DNA of 64,000 nt from NCBI GenBank assembly GCA_964019165.1, contig OZ025279.1, positions 506,001 to 570,000 of the forward strand, written 5' to 3'. The stretch is from Mastigias papua (lineage: Eukaryota; Cnidaria; Scyphozoa; Rhizostomeae; Mastigiidae). Positions 1 through 41,046 of the stretch are shown piece by piece (position 1 is the stretch's first letter; each line of letters begins with the position of its first letter). The notes beneath the pieces were generated by a model. The model ran no database searches and was not told the origin of the DNA. It was given only the letters and a program-made list of their open reading frames with translations. The translations under genes were made by a program, and so were the position numbers.

Positions 1-1001
1 ACTCCATGAAAATCTATGATCATTGATAAACAAAAATGATTGATTATAAACTATATATATGAAAGGAGGGAGGATAGCATACTATGGGAAATATGAAGAA
101 CATATATATCAGTATTTTCAGTGCAAATAAATTTATGAAGGGTATTGGTATTTAAATAGAAGTCATTTACAGTTTGCTAATTGGCAACCCATGACAACTG
201 GTGTTTGAGACATAAGATGATGAGATGAGCACGCTACTAAGCAAGCGGGAAATATGGATGAAGTCGTACCATAGTCATGCCCTATTGCCCTGAGTCTGGG
301 GTTGTTCACGTGAGAGCATCCAAAGGCTGATATCTGCATCCTGGGAGTTTAATTAACCACATTAAACTTGATCAATCCTGTCGTCTGAGAACTCTACCAT
401 AATTTCTTGATCTTCCATTGATAATTTGGATATTCGGCGCGGCTAAAAAGATAACAAATTCAACAGATAAACATGATAATAAATTTCAGGCAATTATTGG
501 AGACAGTTGCTCCATGAGAAATATATCTCTAAACTATTATGGTTAACACAAGGCACACGACTTTGATTATTAAATTGTTAACAATGCAAATTGCCATAAT
601 GTGATGTTGGCTACAGAGATCTATTGGTTACGTATTGTTTCAAGTCATCATGGTTCTATTGAGCGCACGAGCATTTCGTTCTCTGCTTTATGGCTTGTGT
701 TAGGTGATCTCATCAATGGGTTATAATTCTATTTTGATTTTATGACCAAAACGCTATTAGTTAGAAAGATCGATTTATCGAAAATTACAAAATTTACGAA
801 TTTCAAAAAGTATTCTGGTACCGTGGAGGCCTTTAACAATAAAGTATATGAACTTTTGCATGACCAATAACATCAATATCGTATTCATTATCAATTGAAA
901 ATCAAGATGGTGCATTTTCATTAGAACAATTGCCATAGAAAAAGAAGAATAACAAGTAGAAGTTATAGTAAATGACTATGAAAACCAAACATGAGATAAG
1001 A
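1..1001. other. 3' flank of the adhesion GPCR gene, no gene seen
   Basis: AT-rich sequence beyond the stop codon of the minus-strand receptor gene. I see no convincing exon or repeat here. Part of it may be 3' untranslated region, but no polyadenylation site could be fixed. Confidence 0.5.
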
Positions 1002-20183
<19,182 letters not shown>

Positions 20184-22883
20184 GGCACCTCTTGTCTCTT
20201 TACTACGGCCTCTCCCAGTTAACTAAGCTCTTCGTATCGATCGCCAGCTGTAAGTTGAACGATTCGTATAGTGAGATACACAACAGACTTGCTGTCGTAA
20301 GTGATATAAGCATGTACAACATCTGCGGGCTGCAATATCAGTGCTCAATCAAACTCCACACAATACGGCATACCATTCATATGTCTTAACTACGAGAAAC
20401 AACACGTCAAATATCACACATTATGACAGGTTTTCAGACTGAAAGATTGACATGCAGTTAGGGAGTACGCTATAGACGGGGGGCTCTACTGTGAAAAGCT
20501 GACAAACTCAAAAATGTCAGCTCAAGATCGTCAATCTCTCCACCCATCTCAATTTCCCCACCCATCTCAATTTCCAGAGAGGAAGTTGTAGCTGACAGGA
20601 TTTGCTAAAAGTCAGAGGACTGCATCACGTAAAAATAAGAATCGTCTGAATAAAGGTATTCATCAACAGAATATTGTTACGGGGTCTATACTTTTTAACT
20701 GTGGCCTATCTCAGGTGGCCTATCTCAATTGACATCATCATCTGATGCCTAATCTCCTCCGATCGTTGAGGAGAAAATCGGATAAGTGGGTTTTTAAGAG
20801 TTTTGTCTATCCTGTCCATTTGGCCTGAAATATCTTAATGCAAAAACAATACACTGGCATGGATTCATAGGCAAATGACTGTGTGATAAAATAAAGGAAA
20901 AACAACCGCATTTATAAATTCAAGTGTTCACGGAGATTAAGGAATATGGATCTTAATTCAGCTAAGGCAACCTCCTTTGCAGATATTCTTGTACAATACA
21001 TTGTCCTTTATTACAAAAGTAGCTTAATACTGTTTACTTTATGTGGAACCAAAGTTTGGATCGAACCGAGGCCAACATAGTTATCTTGTCAATGATTTTG
21101 ACTGTTAATAATCAAACTTTTTAGGTAGAGATTAACAGTAACAGAAATGTCTACACAACAATATAATTTCCATGATAAGCATAATGAAGACAGGATGGAT
21201 ACACTGGTAGACAAGAGAGGTGATATGTATCAAATTCATTTGCATGTATGACAAAGTAGATGAGATGAGGCATAATATGAACACATTTAAGAGGGTAGGT
21301 ACACTGGGTGGCCATTTACCACAACAAATAACCTTGAGGATTTGCTAATTGAAATCCAAATGTTATGGGCTTCTTGCAACAAAAACGCCGACATGTTTCA
21401 AAGGATGCATGAATCACAAAATGAAAAACAAACCGAAAGTCATAGTCATGAATTTACATGAAAGACACGTGAAAATGTAATGACATAATCTGTTTACAAA
21501 ACTTGAGCAATTTAAATGGGAAACTTAACTGAAGATGTCACCAAGATATAACTTGGCCACTTATCAAAACTCTCTTCAGTGTGCAATGAGAATTTTGCCC
21601 TAATTTTCGAGAAAAATACCAAGCATCACAGTTCAAAGCTCCTTCGGTGCGCTAAAGCGCTAAATGATACTCAAACAATGAAAGTAGAGCAAAAATAAAT
21701 CATCTTAAAAAAGCTAAAAAGATAGAACAGAAATTTTAATGTTAATTCGAAACATTGGTTTATTCATAACATGATGATATATACATTTATTTTTCGTATT
21801 CTGTGCCAGCAGTAGGGCTTTGGAAGAGAAGAGCCATGGGAGTTAAACCTCCCTTCTGCCTCTCGAAGAGAGGCTAAACTCCCTTCTCTTTTCCAATATG
21901 GGTAATGTCGATAGATGAATCGCACAAATAGAATGGGATAGTTTGCCTGACAACAAAGTGAACCTATGAAACTCCGAACCCTTTTATAGCCTATGCAGAA
22001 ACCATATCAGCAAAAGCAATGATTAGGTTAATGTGCAGACATTTGTATCGACCAACAAGGGTTGCAAAACCAAAATGTAATGATGAAGGTGATGGTGATG
22101 GTGATGGCGATGATGATGCAGATGATCACAATGATGGATCCTTATGGAATCAGATTTAAACTCCTCTCCCCGTTGCTAGAACAATCGATCATTGGCCCTC
22201 AAGCTTGCAATAATGGATAAGTGTTCTTGAAACTCTTGGAGAGCTACTAAGGGTGTGACCCCAAGACAACTCTTCTGTGGCCTCATTAATGCAATAATTT
22301 AATACTTCTTAACCCTATATCATGACTCACAAATAAATTTGCAATATAACTGTCTGTCATCAATACCCATGATGCAAGTTGTTTATTTCTAATGCACACG
22401 AAACCACAGCACTTGAAGCTAGCCATGCCTGCTGGATTGAGTAAGAAGATAGTGGTTTTTTCAAGGAGTGCTTGTGAAGAGATTGCAATATGACCTAAGA
22501 TTTGCTGATCATCACCTGTTTCCGCTATCACGCTATCAAAGATAATTAACAAATTACATGATGGCCTAAGCAACTGTAAACAAGAATGCTCTTGACAAGC
22601 GTAGCACCAGCAACAGTTGGAAGATAACCAAGTTGTTCACATAGACAGAAGTTGCTTAACAATTAGACAGAAGTTGCTTAACGAGCAAGCAACATGATAG
22701 TTTGAAGAAGAATCAATTTGCAACTAAACATTAAGGCCTTATTTTTTACATTTTCCCGGTCATAGCTTTGATTCTAGTAAAAGGTTTATCTATAAGGTTT
22801 GTTGCAACCATTATGAACGTCGAATTATCAATAAAAGTATTAACTGGCATTTTTACCTTCATGTTAATACTTCATGTTAATCA

Positions 22884-23083
22884 TGATTGTGCTTCTGTTG
22901 ATGTATCCTCTGAACCTGTTGCCTTTCTATCCTTCAAGTATGCTTACACTTTCTCAACCTCTTCTTTCAGTATGTTTTCTCCACTTGTGATCTCAGAATT
23001 TGGCATTAAATTTCCATCATCATCATAAAGCTCTGTAATTTACTCTACTCATCTGGTTGATATATCGTCTGGATTAAAACAGC
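22884..23083 (-). pseudogene. Relic of a non-LTR retrotransposon reverse transcriptase
   Basis: The minus frame reads DDISTR-stop-VE-stop-ITELYDDDGN, then ILKEEVEKV-stop-AYLKDRKATGSEDTSTEA. This resembles the N-terminal part of RTE-like reverse transcriptases, where an ELYDD region is followed by an EVE..AIK.LK..KA.G.D motif. There are three in-frame stops, two of them where family members tend to have an aromatic residue. Too decayed to assign a clade. Confidence 0.5.
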
Positions 23084-24010
23084 TTTCCATCTCTGCCAAG
23101 TATACAGCCTCTAGCTTTGGCATTGAATAACAGATTGAATAAACATGAGTTTACTGATGATTGGGAAATGTCAACTATGAGAAATCAGGAAACCTTCATT
23201 CTGCTTAAAAACCCATTTACTATTTACAAAGTAGTTACAATAATGTATTTCCAGTTTACTTCCTGCCATTCATAATACATTTGGGGCCTGGTACCAAGTA
23301 TCTTCCATTGCGTACCAACAGCAAATAAATGGGATCAATTTTCCTAGTGCTTTGTGTAGTAGAGATAAGTAAACCATTTGTTAGCACAGTCACGTACAAT
23401 ACATAATATGTTGTGATCCAAAGATATAGGTATCAATATGGCAATATATTATTGAGCATAATTCTTTCGCTACTGAGCCAAATACAATGACATAACAGAG
23501 TTGATACAAGATCTAAACCTTTGAGTCTAACAGTGACACTTGACCATATGGAAATGATACTTGATCGAATGGAAATGATGCTTGAGACAAGATATCACTC
23601 CGTTTATTAAGAGTGTCCCAGAGTAGTGCATATAACGTGGAATCTTATCCGTCAACGAGAAACAACTTCTAGTAAAAAATTAGTACATGTTGGCTTGATC
23701 TGATAGAGATCATTCTAAATATCCTGACATATTTGCATCATTTATTGTCAAACAAAAATAGAAAAGGGCCAACTTACGTAAAAAAGAAAATCCATATGTT
23801 TAAGATTCGTGATGAATTTGATTTATCCAAAATGAAAAGGAAACCACACCCTGGCAAATAAAGACAGAGAAGATAAATTCGATAAATGCAAAGCAAACAG
23901 GTAATAAGATATTATCTTAATGATTAAAAAAGTCCGGTCTGGTTAATAAGAAATTTATCCCGGAATTAGTCACAAATGACCCAATTACGGTTTACTGAAA
24001 AGTTATGTAC

Positions 24011-24281
24011 TACCGTAAATCCTTGAATTAGCCCTCTGGGGGGTTTATTTATTCCTGATTGTTTAAATTGGGGCCTAGTCAAGTGGGGACTCAATCGAGG
24101 AGGGGGCTTATAAAAGTACCTGACAAACGCAACACAAAAAACTCACTTCCAAATTCGTTCTCCTCTGAAAAAACCGCCCAAATATCAGCATCCGTTTATA
24201 CAAACATCGCCATGCTTTTCTGTGACGTGACATTATTAGAGGGGGGGCTGTTTTAAGGGGGGTAGATTCGAGAATTTACAG
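24011..24281. mobile_element. Small inverted-repeat element (MITE-like)
   Basis: The left end taccgtaaatccttgaatta is an imperfect inverted match to the right end attcgagaatttacag. G-rich runs sit just inside both ends. It is non-coding. Confidence 0.45.
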
Positions 24282-24843
24282 ATGTGTGCTGTATATAAAA
24301 TTAAGAGAGTACTGTGTACGGAGTGCTTAAATTCTAAACATTGCGTCCTGCAAAGCTCAAACAATCTGCTGCTAACATTAAATTGTTTGAGTAGTTACCT
24401 CGTTTGTCTAGGTACTGCTAAACACAATTGAACAGGATTTCAATATCTCATAGTGATGGATGTCGGTATCTATTTATGCATTTGCAATCGATTGATTCTA
24501 AGCTACGGATAAGACATTCTCTAATTGCCATCTGTTGTCTCTGTCTCCTTTGGAGCGGTGTCAGCTATAACAGCCTTGTGCAATAAAAGCAATCCAATTT
24601 TTCGATCTATTTGTTTGGTTTTGTTCTTAAATGCAAGGGGGCGATAATACGCCATTCTCTTGGCGGTGTACCTAAAGGGGACGGGCCCGAGATTTCCCAA
24701 TCTCAAGAATAGTCAGTCAGTAAAATTACCAACTAGTATGTACAGCCTATGGTTGACTGTTAAGAAAGGCCTGTCCTGATATTCAACTAATCCTGTCCGT
24801 AATTTCTATCGAATTCCGTAACTTTATTACCTACCGGTCATAG

Positions 24844-24975
24844 CAGGGACGTAGGAACGGGGGGGCCATAGCAAACTATGCAAAAGTGCCCCTTTGAAGC
24901 CCAAAATGGGCGTGGTAATGTACCCCTTTTAGGACTTGGCCCCCCCACTTTTTAGATGCTTCTAACGTCCATGGG
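24844..24975. mobile_element. Very small inverted-repeat element
   Basis: agggacgtaggaac on the left and ttctaacgtccatg on the right form an imperfect inverted repeat (about 11 of 14), with a G-run inside the left end and a C-run inside the right end. Probably a short non-autonomous element. Confidence 0.35.
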
Positions 24976-25282
24976 TAATAGGGTATGGCAATCATTGCGA
25001 GATTCTTCTTGTTTGCATTTTACTGCCAACAAGCCGAACCCCATCCCAATACATGGAAGATCTTTGCACAAACATTATGTCAAAGGATCTGAGCATCATT
25101 ATGTGTTCATAACATTCTACATTACAGGAGAGTAAACATAATCCATATTTCAGAAAAACAATATAGTTAATACGAGGAAAAGAATTGATTGAAAAACTTA
25201 TAAAATCCTTTGACTGTCTTAAATACTGGTACGAACTTTCAAAATAAAGACAATAGTTAGATCATTTGAAATGATAATAATT

Positions 25283-37105
<11,823 letters not shown>

Positions 37106-37160
37106 TTTGAAATTAATTGAAATTTTGGCGCGTCCTACATAACGCATGCGTACCTACTAG
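37106..37160 (-). promoter_or_regulatory. SASS6 proximal promoter with E2F-like and NRF1-like sites
   Basis: ttttggcgc (37123-37131) lies about 18 bp upstream of the SASS6 ATG and matches the E2F consensus TTTSGCGC. cgcatgcg (37143-37150) matches the core of NRF1 sites. Both are CpG-containing words in otherwise AT-rich DNA. E2F control suits a centriole-duplication gene; this is inference from motif matches only. Confidence 0.4.
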
Positions 37161-37910
37161 TCAGAATTAGAGGACTCAGCAATCACTTTTCTTTACGAAG
37201 AATCAATTCGAAATCCTTGATAACCCATTTGTTTTATGTCTTAATTCTAAGAGTGTAGGTCTTCCTCCCAAGCACGGGAATAGCTTCTGTTCCTCTGCGG
37301 TTATTAATCTATCTTGAAATTCTGTTTCAAGTACAATTTTTTTACAAGAACAGTTTTTGTGGCACAGAATTGAAACTTTCTTAGCTTTTTCATGATTTCG
37401 ATACTAAAACTTTTTCAATATCAAATTAACATTAATTCTAGAGTTTATGCAACATAATAGTGCTACACAGGTAGACAAATAGATTGGCACTGCACAAGTA
37501 TAGAACTGGAATACATAGTTTGACACAAAAATTCCATACAAACTAAATAAAACATATGACAGGATTATGTGACAATTTGAGTTTTACTTATAATGAATAC
37601 ATTAACCTTCTTAAAACTCAAAAAATGCAGCAGGAAATACTTGTTAACAAATAAATATGGTGTAAATATAGATCCCAAGTGTAACGTACTTTGAAAAGTC
37701 ACAAGTGGATGATTTGGAAGGTGTATTATATAAATGAAAATAAATTGAACGTTTACTGCAACAAAGTAAAACATTGTAAGCTATAGTGTTACCCTCTAAA
37801 TTCTAATCTAATTTGCATCTGGCACTACAACATATATTATTTAGAGCACTTCTTCATAACAATATAAGAATTAAGCCACCTGTTTAAACTCATAATGTGA
37901 TTTTCTTTGA

Positions 37911-40389
37911 TTAAGGTTCAAAATTTTTTGATGATGAAAATTCGCCTTTATGATGGAAAACAAGTCTACTTCCAAGCTTCTCTCGATCTGCTAAGCCAGC
38001 AAAGAGAAATGGCCTTATGTATATCCAATCCAACGGCATTTCAAAATAGTACATTCGAAATATGTCAGCAATCATACGAATGAATTCTGTTTTGATTAGT
38101 ATACCAATGAACCCCATTCTATAGTAACGCAATATGATCCATTCTGAGGTTCTGTTCAAGATATCGTCTTCAATTTTATGAAAAAAGTCATCATCACAAC
38201 CAATGTCATCTTCCAACTGTAAATGATACTTGCCTAGGCCACTTGCGTAATAAAACAGAAATGCATAATCAAGGGATTGCTTTCCTCGCCATTTCATTCT
38301 TATTGCACTATCTTTCAGTGTCCTGGGTATGTTTTCAAGGTCATAATAAAATGTCTTTGGAGCTTGAATTATGTGAATAAGTCCATTTTCTATGAATTCT
38401 TTGAAATTCTTTTTGACACTATCAGATATTCTGTTACGAGATTCTACATCTTCATCAGCACAAAAGATGATGATTAAGATTTTATCCCTCGCTCTTTCCG
38501 GAATTTTTCTTATCAATTCCTTGAGAGTTTGTATCAGGTATGTGAACCTCTTCCCCTTCTGAATTCTTTCGATCGTTGAAATTCCAATGGTCATGAAATC
38601 TACAATACATCGAAAGAGGAAATTATTACGATGAAAAGTTCCTACTGTTAATTACTATCATCTTTTGCACTTACCTAGCATAATTACAAAGTTAAAGGCA
38701 AATCTTTCCCGCACCAATGGCGTAAAGGGCACCATCTACCCCCGTTTCTGTAGCCCCAGGCCATATGTCTACCCATGCAGCGACATCTACAGCAAGGGGG
38801 TATTCTACTGGTAGCTATGCGTAGATAACTTTCTCACTCCATGCTCCATTCTTACATGTTAAACGGTAGACGAGAAGGCAGTTGGTATAGGAGTTCTTAG
38901 GTATGACTCAGCTTAGGCTTGAACCCATGACTTCCCAAGTGTGAGGCAGATGCTCTAACCACTATCCCACCGCTCCGTTCCATGGCATAGTATGGAGCTC
39001 AAAATCAATAGAAATTCATTTCAAAAGAAAGCTTAGTGATAATTGTAAGAAATAACTGTTTATTAAAAACTTCAATGAGAAGTTCAAGGTAAGGTAAATG
39101 TGGTGTCTTTTCTCTTCCTTCTTCTCTTTCTCCACGCTAACAGCTTTACTGTCCATACGAATCAAAACTTGAAGGTAAGATATAAAAAATTCTTACACTG
39201 CTTCCTCTGCTCATGTAGATCTCCCATTTGCACATCTTTTCTCGTGATAGGATATCCGTATTTATCAGTACAAAAGCTGCCTGTTTCTATCCCCTCCGTT
39301 CTTGAGGTATCGTGAAATTCTGCAAGAGACAGATACCTCCTGATTACTTCAATAAACACATTCAATTTACAGTCTAAAAGAATGCATATGGCTAGGAACC
39401 CAACAGTAATTCATCATCATCATTGAAAATCATCGCATCTTCACATCATCGCCCAAAATCATTGAAAACTTAAACATAAGTTAAGAATAATGGAAGGCTC
39501 AAGTTTCATTAAGACTTCGGTATTCTGTTCATTAGAGTTCCTTTTTACTGTAAATACCTCGTTATTGTTCTATTCTGTTCATTAGAGTTCCTTTTTACTG
39601 TAAATACCTCCTTATTGTTCTATTATGTCCAGTTCATGCTTTGTTTTTATGAGGAACTAAACTTTTTTAATAGGAAAGAAGTAAATGAGAAACACCATGA
39701 TCAATCAGGCAAAAATTGAGAAACAGGTAAGAAACACAGGAAAATTGAACTGCAGACAGTAAAGTTGAAAAACTGCTTTAGCAAAAAGCCTTCCTATCAC
39801 ACTGGAAGCATACCCAACATTTAAGATAATTCACTTTGCGCTCAATGTGGCAACAAGAGTTAAGTTCATGCAATCAATTGAAACATTGCATTTTCAATTC
39901 GTTTTTAAGAATTTTAAGAAACATGAAACATTTAAAGCTAGATATGATAAAACAAAGAAACATCCTAGTTGAAAGCAGAAAGTGTTTCTTACACAAAAGG
40001 CGTTAAAACACCAGCAAAGATTTGAATTTTTCCTTTCGATTTTCATGTGACATCAAACCATTTTGCCGCACAAGAATACTTTACGAAAAATAGCTAGTTC
40101 TGAACTGTTGTAAACATTGGAGACGCTTTAATATGTAACTAAAGGTAATGGATGATGAGTATAGAGAAACTAACAATGCAATACTAAACTATAAAATATT
40201 TCCTTGTAATTTCACTGATGATCAAGAAGCAATTAGAAAAGAAACATACATACCATAGATGGTATCAAATAGGCCCATGAGAAACCAAACTAGAAACAAT
40301 AACAAGGCAGTCAAAACTGCAACTTTAAAAACCCAAAATTTTGCTTTGAATAAAAAGGAGCAGTTGTTGTGGACATGTTTCAGTTCCAT
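37911..40389 (-). CDS. GT54 (MGAT4-type) N-acetylglucosaminyltransferase, catalytic domain only
   Basis: Type II membrane enzyme of the family that adds beta-1,4-GlcNAc to the alpha-1,3 mannose arm of N-glycans in the Golgi. Exons: 40389-40254, 39319-39197, 38599-37911 (315 aa). The start MELKHVHNN gives a short cytosolic tail; a hydrophobic anchor follows at about 19-40 (VAVLTALLLFLVWFLMGLF), then a stem. The catalytic domain opens with YFMTIGISTIERI (compare LTVGIPTVKRE in human MGAT4A), then WRGKQSLDYAFL, the acidic motif YHLQLEDDIG and RMGFIGIL, and ends with PLDWI and FHHKGEFSS. The frame stops just there, so the C-terminal domain of MGAT4A/B is missing; a TAA follows NFEP directly. A divergent GT54 gene starts 361 bp away. 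Donor specificity and activity are inferred from family membership. Which vertebrate paralogue it matches best is unclear. Confidence 0.9.
38700..38976 (-). mobile_element. tRNA-derived SINE
   Basis: On the minus strand the element begins ggagcggtgggatagtggtt (from 38976), with A-box-like tagtggttagagc and B-box-like ggttcaagcc about 35 bases later. This looks like a tRNA head (about 38976-38912). A body of about 210 bp follows, ending near gcgggaaagatt. It sits in intron 2 of the first GT54 gene. The tRNA of origin is not determined. Confidence 0.7.
39521..39624. repeat. Tandem duplication, 50-bp unit, two copies
   Basis: The unit beginning tattctgttcattagagttc occurs at 39521-39570 and 39571-39620, differing by one base. 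It lies in intron 1 of the GT54 gene. Confidence 0.9.
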
Positions 40390-40750
40390 GAGAGTTCTCT
40401 TTATTAAAATGTAAAATAAGTCAATTTTTCTGCGTTCTATAATTGATTTCCAGCATACCAAAAAGCGATGATTGTTGATTTACTAACAAATTTGAAACGG
40501 TGCAACCAGCCAACACGTGCTGAATGAATAAAAGAAATATACTGGGTTACTATAACAACAGAATTGTTTATCATGGAATGTCCTTTGTACATAACATGTA
40601 AAACAAGAATTGAATACGTTGTTTAACTATTTCAAAGGTGGTTGCCGTATTTTCATGCCAAACTATCGAAGGTTGTACACGGAAGACCAGACTATTCATA
40701 AACTTTAAGCTGTATGGGACAGAAAGGGATTTTGCTTACATCATACCAGG
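40390..40750. promoter_or_regulatory. Shared upstream region of the divergent GT54 genes
   Basis: 361 bp separates the two start codons, so the 5' ends must share it. A CACGTG E-box lies at 40514-40519. No TATA box was assigned. Confidence 0.5.
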
Positions 40751-40889
40751 ATGTTTCGTATTCGCGGAGGATGTTCGCTAAGCTTCTTCCACATCATCGT
40801 ATCCATTGGTTTGATTTTAAATTTGTTCATCCTCTTGAAAAGTAAGATATTGTAATCTATGAATTTATAAAGAAATGAATCTAACGCGG

Positions 40890-40925
<36 letters not shown>

Positions 40926-41005
40926 ATCACTATTAGATGTACTTACTTTATATTCTGTTGCCGCAATAAATCATGGACAAATCCCGACTTATTAGAAATA
41001 TGAAA

Positions 41006-41046
<41 letters not shown>

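Larger units (their letters stand above)
20184..25282. other. Intergenic region between the adhesion GPCR and SASS6 genes
   Basis: Five kilobases upstream of the receptor start and downstream of the SASS6 stop. Apart from a decayed reverse transcriptase and two small inverted-repeat elements listed separately, I see no gene. A gatgatg-rich stretch lies at about 22080-22130. Confidence 0.6.

Noticed and set aside
38912..38976. Functional tRNA gene
   Set aside because: Box-like words are present but the cloverleaf is degenerate and it continues into a SINE body.
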